DNA of 64,000 bases from Prostheceraeus crozeri (GCA_907163375.1 CAJQUW010005296.1:124001-188000), one strand, 5' to 3'; shown: positions 43,170 through 55,600, counted from the first letter of the stretch. Translations and numbers: made by a program. The notes: a model not told the origin generated them from the letters alone.

Positions 43170-43702
43170 ACATGATTGACGCATTGCTTGTTATTTTAGG
43201 TCTACAGAAGCTCTGATTAATCCATACATTGACTTAAATGTTAATCTCATTATAATTTTGCATGCTATTTATAATTGATGCTGGCATAGTAAATACTGCT
43301 TAATATAATTTACAGATTTTGTTTCATTTGTGCTTTTATATATAATACATCATGTAATTCTTGCATGGATGCATCCTATACATATCCTTGCTTTTTACGA
43401 TAGCATGAATCCAGCGTGAAATGTCAATGAAAAATATTTCCTTTTTCAGAGACAATGATTCTCTCATTTCCGGATAAGATTGGGATATCAAACCAAGTAG
43501 GCCTATACATGGATTCTGCGTGGAACTGTTAGCAAGTGTGAAGGCAATTACTGCACAAGGAATGGTTAAGTGTTACCGAACTGCTGTCAAACTTTCCAGG
43601 TACTGTTATTTTTTATCCCAGGCAGTGTTACTGTGGTACGTGGCTATAATTTCATGAAGAATAAACCTATTATTTGACGTTTGACTTTTCTCTTTAAGTA
43701 GG

Positions 43703-43806
43703 ATCCGCCCTGTTGCTTGTAAAAACGGGCTTTCATTTAATCTCCAGCTAAAATACAGAGCACTGGAGATTGAATGAAAGCCCGTAAATCAAGCAGCAGG
43801 GCGGAT
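43703..43806. repeat. 45-bp-arm palindrome near right end of insert
   Basis: The arm at 43703-43747 (ATCCGCCCTG ... ATCTCCAG) pairs with 43763-43806 with only a few mismatches and one length difference; the loop is 15 bp. It lies about 120 bp inside the insert's right terminus. Confidence 0.8.
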
Positions 43807-43928
43807 TTTTTTTTTGGAACCTCCTTCGGGTACACGAGCTCGTACCGGTTACGTGACGGTAGGAACGACCCGTTTACCGGGCCGAGTTCGTGTAACGAAC
43901 ACGTACCGGAGGCGGGCGATCTAACGGG

Positions 43929-45998
43929 ATATTTACAAATCCAGATTGACCAAAGTTTGTGGGTTCATCAGGCAATAAGATGGCGAGGTCGTGACTTCCT
44001 TTTGACTAGACTAGGATTTGGGTTAGCGTCTGCCCCTAAAATTATGACTGTAATTGTTAACTACGTTTTGAAGACTGATCCCGTCATTCGCGAAGGAACA
44101 TCTAGCTATATAGATGATATTTATATTTCAGAAACCAAAGTGTCTTCTGAAAAAGTGAGGACTCATTTGAGTAAGTGGGGTCTGGTTTCAAAAGCTCCTG
44201 AGAAAGTCGGTAAGGGAGATGTTAGAGTTTTGGGACTTTTGGTGGGACCATCTATGGTTTGGCGTAGAGATGGTGACCTCCCCATCATAGAGGATGACCC
44301 AACCCGTAGACAAGTACATAAGTATATTGGATCATGTCTCGGGCATTTTCCAGTAGCGAATTGGCTACGTGTTGCATGTGCATATGTGCAACGAAGTACA
44401 TCCGCAGATGGTACTGGTTGGGATGAAACCGTTTCCATCAAGGTTATGAATATAATTCGAGAAATAGACCAGAGGTTAAGAGTTTCCGATCCCGTTAAGG
44501 GAGTGTGAGGTTGACCCAGAGGCTCCGATAACAGTTTGGACAGATTCTAGTTCCTTAGCTTATGGGGTTGTATTGGAAAGTCGGGGGCAGGTGATTGAGG
44601 ATGCAGCTTGGCTGCGCCCCGAAAACGATTCAGTACACATCAATCGTAGTGAACTAGACGCAGCCATAAAAGGTCTGAATTTAGCATTAAAGTGGGGCAA
44701 AAGAAGTATTACTATAAAGACAGATAATCTTTCAGTCTACAGATGGCTTCAGTCAGTCATCAACAAAACTCATAATGTCAAAACTCGCGCTTTGGCTGAA
44801 GTGCTGATTAAACGCCGGCTCGATATCATAAAAGAAATTATTTCTGAAGAGAAGTTATTCCTAAGAGTAGAGTGGGTCAGATCGAGTAGTAACAAAGCAG
44901 ACAATCTGACTATGGTTCCTCGTTCTTGGACATACAAGAACTCTGAATCCGTTACGTATGAACAAATTAAGCACATTCATGAAATCAGTCACTTTGGCGT
45001 TGATCGGACTAATGAGCTTTGTAGAGAAAAATACAGAGATAAGACGGTATCGCTATCAGACGTAAAGAATGTAGTGCAGAGCTGTGACACATGTGCTAGA
45101 GTTGACCCATCGCATCATTTCAGATGGATAGTGGTTCGATATCTGATAACGAAATTTGGAAAAAAATAGCTATTGATATTACGCATGTCAGTTGTAAACC
45201 GCATTTGTCAGTTATAGATACCGCGTCAAAATTTACTATCTGGCGACCACTCAAAAACGAATCAGCAAAAGATATTACTACTCACATTGAGCAAATTTTT
45301 GCGGAGTATGGTCCGCCAGAGATAGTAATGAGTGATAACGGAACAGTTTTTCGGAGCAGGGAATTTTTGGGGCTGTTGGAGAGATGGGAAGTTCGACAGA
45401 TACTTACCTCTGCTTACAGGCCGCAAGGAAACTCTGTAGTTGAGCGCATTCATAGGACAATTAAGCGAACTGTAAAACGATCAGGCAAATCCGTTTCTGA
45501 GGCTGTATTTTGGGTAAATAACACCAAAGGCAAACATGATTTTTCACCATATGAAATGATTTTCTGTGCGACGTCTAGGAGGCCTGGTGTAAACACGAAT
45601 CGAGTAGAAATAGAGCGACCTCCGCTAGAAAATTGTAGCCCTAATACTGAAGGAGATACTTACCTTGATGCAGATAGAAATCCCTTCTCCGTCGGAGATA
45701 AAGTGTATTTGAAGCCGCCTACCTCTCGTCGTTGTGATGATATTTGGGGTGGACCTCATACAGTAACGAGACTATTATCATCTGTGTCTGTTGAGTTAAA
45801 TGACGATAATGTTTCGCGTCATGTGTCTCACTTACGTCTTGTACCTTGTAGATCATTGTACCTTGTAAATCAGAAGAGCGAATAAATAATGTTCAAAGTG
45901 AGGATGAATCAGGAGGGGAAATAGAGGTGGTGAGACGGAGTGGTCGCGTGACTAAAAGACCTGCCTGGCATTCTGATTACGTTGTGGACTATAGGTGA
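43929..45998 (+). pseudogene. Pol, part 2: reverse transcriptase, RNase H and integrase
   Basis: It resumes with YLQIQID and continues WRGRDFLLTRLGFGLASAPK and the RT catalytic motif SYIDDIYIS (near 44104-44130). After a frame change near 44505, RNase H shows VWTDSSSLAYG, NRSELDAA and KTDNLSVYRW. The integrase has an HHCC finger (HIHEISHFGVDRTN, CDTCARV) and, after another frame change near 45125-45165, the DDE core (AIDITHV, MSDNGTVFRS, NSVVERIHRTIK) and a SH3-like region (VGDKVYLKPP). The last frame stops at 45885; a basic tail (RRSGRVTKRPAWHSDYVVDY) is visible in another frame to 45998. At least three frameshifts make it inactive. Catalytic residues themselves are all conserved. Confidence 0.85.
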
Positions 45999-46035
45999 TA
46001 GAGGCCTACTGATAGTTTAGTTAGTTTCTCCGGAA

Positions 46036-46046
46036 ACTAGGGGGCG
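46036..46046 (+). promoter_or_regulatory. Polypurine tract
   Basis: AACTAGGGGGCG-type purine-rich run directly before the 3' LTR, the usual plus-strand primer site in LTR retrotransposons. Confidence 0.7.
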
Positions 46047-46342
46047 TGTTGTGGTTACGAGTTGGTGTGCTTGTTTTCTGCTGTTGATTTCTGTTGATCT
46101 TCTTTGTTATTACTCTTAAATGAATATCAGTGGTATCGACTCCAACTCGCAACCAGTAATGGTAACCGACTAATATGGATTTCTATGGCATGTGACCTTT
46201 CGATGAACATGACTTTATTTTCCTGATGTCATCCATTGTGCATGTGCTATTTGTCTGACTATAATTCAGGTGCCATATAAATGCATTGTGACCGACGAAT
46301 AAAGTACGTTTTCGTCCTGCAGCAAGTTGTTTTGACTTCACA
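46047..46342 (+). repeat. 3' LTR
   Basis: Same length and almost the same sequence as 31269-31564 (one clear difference: ACTCGCAACC against ACTCTCAACC). It is followed by ATTCT, the target duplication. Confidence 0.9.
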
Positions 46343-47578
46343 ATTCTTTATTCTATTAGCTATAAACAGCTACCACAAATGTTTTTCTAAAATATCTATA
46401 GAATCGTGCGCATGTAAATACATGTATGTTAAACTCACACCTCGGTGAAGTGCATCACACCCCTATAACACAAAGCGTCCCAAAACTGACGCAGAGTAAC
46501 CACATAATTGACGCATGCACCCACCGCAGAGTTATCGCATTTGACCGTTAGGGTGTAACACATTTTTGACGCAGATGAGTCAAAAGTCAACTAGCGCAAA
46601 ACTAACGCATAAGCCCACCGCCGAGCTATCGCATATGACCGTTAAGGTGTAGCACATTCTTGACGCAGATGCATCGCACACAGTTTATCATTGTAATAAA
46701 CTGTACATACATATTGTAAGTGATCCTATGCTATTAATAATTTATGTTTAGCTTAGATCACCAGTATACAAGAGGAGTATACACACCTGAGTACAACAAG
46801 AACCACCTTAAAAGTAACAAACAAATTCTATTAATACTTAAACAAGTTCAGACAACCCACTGCATTATGAAAATAACAAAACACAGTAAAAAAATACAAA
46901 AACTTCTAGAACGATTACAAAAATTATAAATCGCATGATTCGTATTGATCCATGATCAAATTACACTGCCCTCTACTAATTTCACTATGTAAACATCTTT
47001 TACAGAAACCTTTATGCAAGCCAACAGAGATGAGGCATTTGAAGGGAAATCGAGGAAAAATTGAGTTTTAAACCCGTTATTGTCACAGTGAATCTTCGAT
47101 TAGCCAAAACAAAAGTAATTGATACTGGAATGATTGCTAGTGAAAAATTTAGAAAGTTCGACTTATAGCTTTACATTATAAAATGAGTCAATCACCCGTT
47201 TACGATTACAGGATAATATCGTAAGAAAATAAGTTTTAACGTAATTGCTATCACAATTTCACCATACAAGCACCAGTAAGTGTAGTTTTTGCGGGTAATT
47301 CATAGAAATGAAAGATTCAGAATAGCATTGCTATGCTGAGGAACTGACAGTTTCAATGAAAGCAATATACAAAATATCCAAAGCTTTTCAACCAGGACTA
47401 CAAATTGCCAAATAGGCGCACTTGCAGGGGGCACTGATGATTATTTCATTCAAAAATTACACTTTGAAGATGATCACTGTCACTGGATCTGTAATATTGC
47501 GCATCCCATTATCCAGGTACTGTCCTTTATACAGGGAAACAGTAGTCACCCACCAGCTTCTCACAGGGGTAGCCGGAA
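46343..47578. other. Non-coding stretch with an imperfect tandem repeat
   Basis: Two units of about 95 bp at about 46508-46602 and 46603-46690 share CCCACCGC, ATCGCAT, TGACCGTTA and TTGACGCAGATG; the word TGACGCA recurs around them from 46489. No gene seen in the rest. Confidence 0.5.
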
Positions 47579-47849
47579 TCAAATGTCGGATGCATCGTCG
47601 GCATGATCAATTACTTGTAGAGTACTACTTATCACTGCTGCTGCTGCACTGTCGTTGCTATTGTTAGTCGAAGTATGTCGGGAACGTTGAACACTCCGCG
47701 TCGTACTCCTCCCTTGCAGAAGTCGATCTGCCCTCCGTTGAGCCCTCACGACACGTTGAGGCATTCGTCTGAGCGCGTCGCCCAATTCAATTTTATTCTT
47801 TTTACGTTTTTGTGTTTTCCGGTTTGAAATCCAGCCGATTTGAAGGTGC
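47579..47849 (-). CDS. Candidate terminal exon of an unknown gene
   Basis: An open frame directly follows a splice acceptor (TTTCTTACAG, minus strand, ending at 47850) and runs about 90 codons to a TGA at 47579. It encodes a basic region (RKTQKRKKNKIELGDALRRM, then RVVRAQRRADRLLQGR) and a Ser/Asn/Ala-rich end (SNDSAAAAVISSTLQVID). Upstream exons would lie above 47.86 kb but were not identified. No family recognised; it could be a chance frame. Confidence 0.3.
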
Positions 47850-48796
47850 CTGTAAGAAATTCAGAATATAAGTTACTTTTCAAAAAGCAAAAGTAAAGCA
47901 GGACATTCAAAAAAATAGATTAGATTTTTCTATCGACCATGTTCGCAACTTTTATAACTGATAAAACTCCACAATTTCAGATTAAAAACATTCGCATGTT
48001 GTTCATGATCGCTATTCTAAAGGTAACCCAGTCGGTAAATTGAGGGCGCACTATCCTAAGACAATGGAGTTTTCTCCATTTTCAGGTTGTGATGTTGTTG
48101 TTTGAGTATATTACTAACCGGACAAATGAAATAAACACTGAAAGTAAGGTGGTAGAAAAGTGAACAGATGGATATGGGGATACAAATTGTATAACTAAAT
48201 AACTAATAACTGCATAACTCGCAAAGGTAAAAAAATGAAAATCCGAGAAAGACGATAACAGTAAAAATACATGCATCTCATTTAATTGAATTAAGCTTCT
48301 AAACACATGATCTTACACTTTTGATGGAATAGCAAATAGTAACTCCTTAAAACTTCACTTTATCACATCGATCCATCAAAAAAGCACTCAAAAAGCTGAT
48401 ACTTTAGCTCATAAGTTTGTTTTCCCTAAGCCTACTTTCAATTACGCCTCGTTAAATGATTTATCAGAAAATTTGTCATTGGTAAATTGTCTTATACAGA
48501 AAGCTTGAGATTATATAGAAATATTTGATAATAAACAAACTCTGCCGTATCCATACATCTCGAAAAGAAACTAACAAACTCGTGCACATGTCTCTGTTAA
48601 GATTGCAGAATGAGCTTCTATGATATCTTGATCTGCAACCGTAGATAAGCAAATATTATAAAAATTGAAGGAAACAAATTTTGGTATATCCGTAGACTGC
48701 ACTGCATGTACACACGTCTCCATAAAAATGCAAAAATCTGAATATGGTGAGAATTACATATATTATGATATCTATTGTTGTCTCTAATAGGCTTCT
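47850..48796. other. Non-coding stretch
   Basis: No gene, repeat or RNA recognised. Confidence 0.35.
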
Positions 48797-48804
48797 ATTG
48801 TGAA

Positions 48805-49138
48805 CAGGGCTGCGGAAGCGATCGACTTTCATTCGCTTCCGCTTCCGATTATATGAAACCTTCTATTCTATGCAATTAACTCAGATATTGCATTCTCGGG
48901 GCGAAGAAGGGATGACGGCCTTTGTATTTGGTTCTTTTTTCTTTTACGTTTTTTCTTTAGAATGCACCGTGCAGGTACGATATGTTGAATTTATACAGAA
49001 CTTGATTTGTAAATTTGTTGATATAATTTTGTAAAACAGAAAAATATCAGTTTTTGTAGTTCCATTACACTTTCGAAAATCGGAAGCGGAAGCGATCGTT
49101 TGGGAATCGCTTCCGCTTCCATCGCTTCCGCAGCCCTG
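48805..49138. mobile_element. hAT-type MITE with 8-bp target duplication
   Basis: 334-bp non-coding element with terminal inverted repeats CAGGGCTGCGGAAGCGAT and its complement, flanked by an exact 8-bp repeat ATTGTGAA (48797-48804 and 49139-49146). The subterminal parts are made of repeated GGAAGC/GCTTCC words. CAGGG ends with an 8-bp duplication are typical of hAT elements. Confidence 0.85.
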
Positions 49139-49146
49139 ATTGTGAA

Positions 49147-50008
49147 TCAAAGTTAATCAAAGCGCTTCTGAAATGAATGAGCACGGCATAGATTAACTCA
49201 TGCTTTTCGACTTTGAATCATAATGACCTATATAAAGCATTTTATTTGATTGATGATAGATAAAGAGAAAACGTCCAAATCGTAAAAAAACCACTCACAC
49301 GCCCAAATTTAGTAAAAACACGCACAGGCGTGTAAATGCGCGCGAGTCGCTATACTGTCGTGCATCTAAATCATGTCAAACATGCTCAGGTAAAAAAATT
49401 AAGAGTCAACTTAAATCATATAAGTGAATTTTTATGCGGTTAAATCAGGAGAAAAGATGAATTTCGCTATCAGAGGTAAAAGCTACAACATACTTTTCAA
49501 AGTGGCTCTAGAACTAGCCCTTCCCGACCATTTAATTTAGTGAAATTTAGGCAAAAGTTGAAAAATACCCAAACTAAAAGTCATGAAATCTCAAGTAAAT
49601 CAGACGTGTTTTACGGATTTGGCAACAAAACTACGCCTGGGGCGGATTCCGTCCTCCCTTGGTGCGAATAGGGTTAAGCCCTTAAGCCTGCCACCCTAGA
49701 AAAGCTGTCGTACTCCTTACTGTGATGATGCAATTTTTACATTTCTTCCGCACATGCATGTTGTCAAGCATTTTTAAATGAAAGCAAGAGGGAAGAGGAC
49801 AAGCCCATACACCAAGGTGTCCCTCAACAGAAGAAAGAAGTCGTAAGACAAAAGGAAATGAAGATGAAAGGGGAATAAAATGGATGTATAAATGGAAACT
49901 CGAAGACGGAATATATATTCATCAGTTAATCCAGTTTTCAACTGTGTGAGGAAAGACTAGTTTATGAACTTCCTTCACATGACATCAGCAATTATTTTTG
50001 AATTATTA
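49147..50008. other. Non-coding stretch
   Basis: No gene seen. It may be the 3' region of the spliced gene to its right; an AATAAA on the minus strand is not evident. Confidence 0.35.
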
Positions 50009-52602
50009 CTAATGAACTGAATGGAAAAAATACTTGCCTATTATCAGAGGAAGCAACTCGTGAGGCGCTGTCAATTTTGTGTCTGTGCCTTTGATAGTGA
50101 AAGATTGCCATACATCAGCTTCTGCAATTGAGAGTAGTATTTGCTGCACACTGGTCTGAAAATTTGAAATTTGAAAAAATGACGATGCATTACTGGACAA
50201 GTATTGTTCCTGAAACACAAGCACACTTAAAGACGTAATACTTACAAAAGTCATGCGCGCAGCCTTAAGATAAGATAAGCCTGTAAGATACATTAAGCAT
50301 TACAGAAAAATTTATACTGGCAATACTGTCAACCATGCTACCTTGGTGGAGGAGAACCGTTGAAACATGATGCTCATGGTCAAATGTCAACGTAAGGGGA
50401 ATTCGAATGACGCGACTCGAGCTAGCAACTTCGGATAACACAATTATAATACGTCACTTTGGAGGCGCATTTATTTCACTTCATTTCAATATCTGTAATT
50501 TGATTTATTTCATGTCATCCATTGTCTGTCTCTTCTGGTTCACCAAGTAGTCAGGACGACTATTCTGACACTGCTTCCAAAGCGGCTGGAGCCGCGTTGT
50601 TATAGACGGGTCGATCGCACGGCTCGAGACCCGTGATTCGAAACGAATCATTAGAAACAATGAAGAGCAGTGCAAGGTGAGAGCCGCACGGTTGGAGTCG
50701 TTCGGCTTGAGTGGCTTCAGTCGCGTCATTCGAATTCGACTTTTAGCAAAGCAAATATCTAACTACAAAAATAAAATGCACATGCAATACTTCATGATAC
50801 TTTCAATGGCTTGACTACGTAGCAATGCAGAATTAAGAATTCAAGAAGATGGGAAGAAAAATACTTCTCAACTATGCATTTTCGGTATATGTGCCTTGTG
50901 ACGCGCTAGTTGGGGAAGTTATCTTATCCATGGGTCTACTAGTTGGCTTGTAAATGTACTATTTCTTCACATATTCGTGAGAAAACGAAGTGAAATGAGA
51001 GCAAGCTCATTCATCTAACTAGTAGATGACCAACCAATTAACCAATTATTTTACTTCGATCTTAAGTACAGAAGAATGGACTCGCAATCACGGAAATAAT
51101 ATAGCACATAGAACACGATTTGTAGTTAACTTAAGAATATAAAATATTCATGCTCGTCAAGAATTCTAACACTTACAAGGGCCACTTTCTTTTTCTTATC
51201 ATTTCCAATTTGACCAAAATATTCCTGCAGACTTTCCGTGTCTTTCGGCTTCTCAAATTCAGAATCATTCGATGGACGTGGATAGGAAGTCGGCATTTCC
51301 GATACTATTTTCTCAATTCTACATAGGATGAGGAACATTTCACGGAACCATTCTGAAAAAAATACCGCCGTAGACTACAAAAGAATACTCGTATTACACA
51401 ATATTACATATTTATTTTTTACAATTTGCGCTATAATTTACCGAAGAAGTGCTTGTTAATTTAGAAATTGGTAGTGATTAAACTGCGCTCAATCTAGATA
51501 AGCCTGCCTTAGTTGGCCAAACCAAAGTCCTGGGGTTTGCAGAATGCGAAAAACTTCAGTATATTCCTAAAAAATATCTCAAAATATTGTTCACAAAAAC
51601 CAGGGGTGTGAACTCGATTTCATGACCCATTGAGTTCCGAGTCCGGAACCTATACACGCTATGTCGGAGGGTACAACTTATCACTCAATTTCGTCAGACA
51701 TCCCTTCCCTCGCAATGTTCTGATTTCCCATGGCGATCTAACTTCTTGTTTCTCTTTCGTCATGTGCCCATTGCAGCAATAAAATTCCACCTCCCCATTC
51801 GACAATAGCCTTGTTAATTGTTGTAATTAAAAGTAAAATATGTCCGTAGTAATCAACAAGTTATAATTGTTTGAGAGGCTTAGTATGAACACAGTAGACC
51901 TATAACAACATGCAGTGATATCAGGGGTGTGAACTCGAACTCGATTTGAATTCAATCGAGTTCACACCCCAAATAAAACGACCACACCTAAATTATATTC
52001 ATTTCAGTTTTGTCGCATGTCAACGTATCACATACCATTCGATTTTATATCTTTCAAATAAGATATAAAACCTATATCCGAAATTTTGTATGAATATTTG
52101 ATTATGCAAATGAATTTGGCATGAGAACTAGTCCAGTGAAAGCTGAATCTAATAATAGCATCTAATAGTAGCAATCATATTTTCTCATAAATTGCTTGCT
52201 TCCAATATAGTTGCTCTTAAAATTATATCTAACGAGAACGGCATTTAGGAATTAAAAAAATTCATATGAAGAGGATGGTTCATGGGATGGGGACACAATA
52301 CTCAATGATAATATTAGCTTACTTTCAATAGTTTCCGGCTTTATGAGTGTAGCTGAGGCAGCTGGAGCTGCATGTGCATCGAAATCACTATGAACAGCCG
52401 AGCTGATAACTGGAGCTTTATCCTCAGTAACAGTCAAATTGCTTGCTGTATCCCCACTGTCATTTGCTAAAGACGAAGTTATGGGTGAGTGATGTATTTG
52501 AAAATGCAAATCTCGCATCGAGGATGACTTGACATAGAAGTTCTTTGTTCTCTTCAATGATGGTCGTTTAGGCGTTGATGTAGGTGTACCATCTGCTGAA
52601 CT
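50009..52602 (-). CDS. Spliced host gene (3' exons), unknown, faint resemblance to DUF4806 proteins
   Basis: Four minus-strand exons fit together. Exon A, about 52602-52323 (upstream limit uncertain), ends with one extra base at donor GTAAGC. Exon B, 51352-51177, follows TTTTTTTCAG, begins with two bases completing the codon, and ends at GTAAGT in phase 0. A microexon, 50263-50246 (18 nt), lies between an AG and GTAAGT. Exon D, 50155-50009, follows AATTTTCAG and ends in a stop. The reading frame is kept at every junction. Exon A is Ser/Thr/Pro-rich with a basic start; exon B has WFREMFLILCRIEKIVSEMP and a Lys-rich end; exon D has QQILLSIAEADVWQSFTIKG. The last part recalls the C-terminal DUF4806 pattern, but only weakly. 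A MITE-like sequence lies in the A-B intron. Confidence 0.45.
51601..51971. mobile_element. MITE-like inverted repeat in intron
   Basis: The left end CAGGGGTGTGAACTCGATTT at 51601 is complementary to AATCGAGTTCACACCCC at 51955-51971, and a further copy of the left end lies at 51925. The right terminal bases have diverged and no exact 8-bp flanking duplication is visible, so limits are approximate. Termini resemble hAT MITEs. Confidence 0.5.
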
Positions 52603-55600
52603 TGTTCTACTTCTTCGGTATCACCACTTTGAACTAGATCAGTCACTCTAAGTTGTGAATGTGATGACGAGGACGAGGAAGATAGAGCAGGTATTGCACT
52701 AGGTGGAGGTGGCATGGTGACTTTTCCTTTCTTACACGGAATAAGGTTCTAGTTGATGAAGCGGTCAGGTATTCGCCTCCGGCGAACTCCTTCTGTGTCT
52801 GTTGAGTCAACGTTACCATCTTTCAAAAATCGATTAGATTTATGACGCACTTTCATCAGATTTTTCTACAAAACAAAAATTGTCATTTTTGATGGGAAAA
52901 AAGTCCAAACATTATTGTGTTACTATGTAGATCCAGACATATGCACACTTGAGAACGTAGTTTTTAACGGACTGTTCGCATGAATTCCGCACCGCAGGTC
53001 ATCTACATCACAATAAAGCTATGATACTTCTATGACAATTTATCCATAATTTGTGAATTAGAAAATGGACAACTCCTAAATGAAAACACTTTCAACGATA
53101 ATGATGATGTCAACAGACATATCTCATTCATACAGATTGATCATAGGCCCTACTTATATTTGCATTTCCTAAGATTACCTACCCCGTGTCCTTGACGTAT
53201 TACTTGCATCTTTGAAAAAAAATCTCGAAACAATGACATTCATCTCAAATTCCTTGTAACTATCAGCCTGATGTGATAGTATACGGATACGATTGCCTTT
53301 GCCTAAGACATACCTGCCTATACATTAATGAATTTGAAGCGGTGAAAAATTATCGTATGCATGAATAGGCTCCGACGGATGCTGTCTGCTTTCATATTGA
53401 ATCGTTCAGATCATAAGCCTACTGCTTCCTTCTGTGAATATTGGCGATTGCTTTCTTACTATATTTCTGTAGTAAAATAAAGTGCACACCTTAGTGACGA
53501 GTGTAGAATCTTAAGTTTATTATGAAATTTACAAATTAGCCTAAATTATGCAACAGACTACTAAAATACGATTTTTAACATTATCAACAGAATCTACCTA
53601 AGGAAAATATACCGGAGTAGTATGTCCTCATTTAAATCATGACCTACGTATTAAAATCATGTAGCTCATGGATTTGGACTTAACTTACAAGCAAAAAGGA
53701 ATAACGCAATTATTAGCGCATAAGTAACACAATTCTACCACTTCGAGTGGAAGATGATCATTTTCATTGTGCATTTAGGAGCCTAAAATAGTTTCATGTG
53801 CGTGTTTGTTGTACAGTTATCTTTTGCCAACTTTTCTTCACATCCTGCTTGAAATATTTTCCGTAAGATAACATATATTATCTTGGATATTAAACTAAAA
53901 ACTCTAAACCGCATATGCATGCAGATACAAAATAATTTTGAAGCTTCCTGTCAATCAGTCACACCCTAGAGTTGTAAAGATTTGTTCATAAACAACAAAT
54001 CAACATTTCATTAATAGATTCAACAAACCAAGTCGGCGACAGCAGCCATGGAAGGGCCTTACTCTACTTACTAACTATAGTGCATGCAGGTGATACTGCA
54101 CATGCTCATGTAGATGTGTTGCATAATGATATTCACAGATAAATGTTGCATTATAACTGACACAATGAATGAAAGTACATACATCGTCAAACTCACCCGA
54201 TGTCTCCTCAGGACTTGCCTGTCGATAAGCTCAGCTGATGACCTAATTTCGAAATTCCGGGGAACTGAGTAATTTTAAACAAATTGTTTCAAATAGCGAG
54301 TCAAATTTTTTTCTCATATTCACTATCACTTACTTACGTCTGAATGTACGGAAAATGACGACAAATACATTGCATCGTCGAGATGTGGAATTCTTCGCTT
54401 CAATGAGTGCATGGATAAAAAAATAGGGTTGACAGCTTCTACAGTTTTAAATAATATACTGTTAATGCAGCATATTTATCACAATAGTCAATTTGATATT
54501 TGTGATCAATATTTCTGCACAGATGACTTGCAGGGATCTTAGTTTTCAAATATATATCAGCCATGTGATTAAAATGAAAGAAATGATGAGAACGATTAAA
54601 GAAAATGATTTGGCGAAATTGCCCGCAGGCATAAATCACAATCAGAGGCATTCTTTCGCAAAATTCGACCATGAGTGATTTTTGGCCACTAGGGAGTGTC
54701 GCAGCATTTCTATGATGTGATAATTCACCTCCAGACAGGACCCACACTGCAATACTATATCTTACAGAATGGGATGGTCCGGAGAATGAGAATGGTTGGA
54801 GAACATGACAAAAATATAAAGAAGATAAATATTTTGAACATTCATGAAAGACTAGAGCAAAAAATGCTATCTAGCAATGTTTTCATGTCTTTTCTGTGTT
54901 GCATCCGAAAAATCAAATTTTCTGACTGGAGTACGTCAGTTTATTCAATTTCCACATGATGTTTTTCTTTTAATAACTAAAACAGTTGAATTCGTAATGT
55001 CACAGCTGATTTGCTTGAATGCTGAATTATTTAACGTGAGGAACTTTCGAAACCGTTAAGAGAAACCGCACAGAAACTGTTAGCAGAAACCGATTGATCA
55101 CCGGCAATACTTCATGTTCATTGCTTTACTTTTGAAACAAGACTCTTTGTCTACTGTTCTAGCATATGGCAAAACTTCAAGGCATATAATGCAGTATTAG
55201 AAAAACGTTTAAACGCGACAAAAATAACCGGGAAATTCAAAATAGACCAATCATTAAACGAAGCGAAAATACCAGCAATAAATATTTTCATGGTGGAAAT
55301 TACCGATTTTATTAATTATTCAAAAATATTTTTTTATTCTCTGTTTAATAAACAAATGAATTAAAAGATATGTTTCTGAAAAAACAATTTTGTCTTTCGT
55401 GATAACGGTCCTGTAACTAAAAATTTAAGCAATTGTTCACCACCATACCCAGTACTGTCTGTCAATGTTTGAGTGCTACCATGTGCTTCTTAGTTGCACA
55501 TTGAGTGAAAACTCTGAAGAAATTTGAAGAAGGTGGTGCCAGTGCGACACCTCTGGGATCAAGGTCGTCTACATAAGAGAGCAATTTTAGCATGGTTTTT

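Larger units (their letters stand above)
33116..43928. mobile_element. 10.8-kb non-coding insert with hairpin-forming inverted termini
   Basis: It splits the RT frame of the LTR element. Ends are inverted repeats: left CCCGCTAGATCGCCCACC (33116) and right, reading inwards, CCCGTTAGATCGCCCGCC (43928). The flanks carry AT on both sides (33114-33115 and 43929-43930), consistent with a 2-bp duplication, and removal of the insert plus one AT restores continuity of the RT codons. Each end can also fold on itself (CCCGCTA with TAGCGGG at 33162-33168; CCCGTTTA near 43868 with CTAACGGG at 43921-43928). No transposase or other convincing ORF is inside. It contains later duplications and palindromes listed separately. 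Superfamily not recognised. Confidence 0.65.
31269..46342 (+). mobile_element. Ty3/Gypsy-like LTR retrotransposon, interrupted by a 10.8-kb insert
   Basis: Two 296-bp LTRs (31269-31564, 46047-46342), both TG...CA, nearly identical, flanked by an exact 5-bp duplication ATTCT (31264-31268, 46343-46347). The internal order is gag, protease, RT, RNase H, integrase, which is the Ty3/Gypsy order. Without the insert at 33116-43928 the element would be about 4.3 kb. Several frameshifts show it is inactive, yet the LTR similarity implies moderate age. No primer-binding site could be assigned with confidence after 31564. Confidence 0.9.

Noticed and set aside
33116..43928. The insert as a Helitron
   Set aside because: Insertion is next to AT, but there is no CTRR 3' end, no Rep/helicase ORF, and the ends are inverted repeats with a possible 2-bp duplication.
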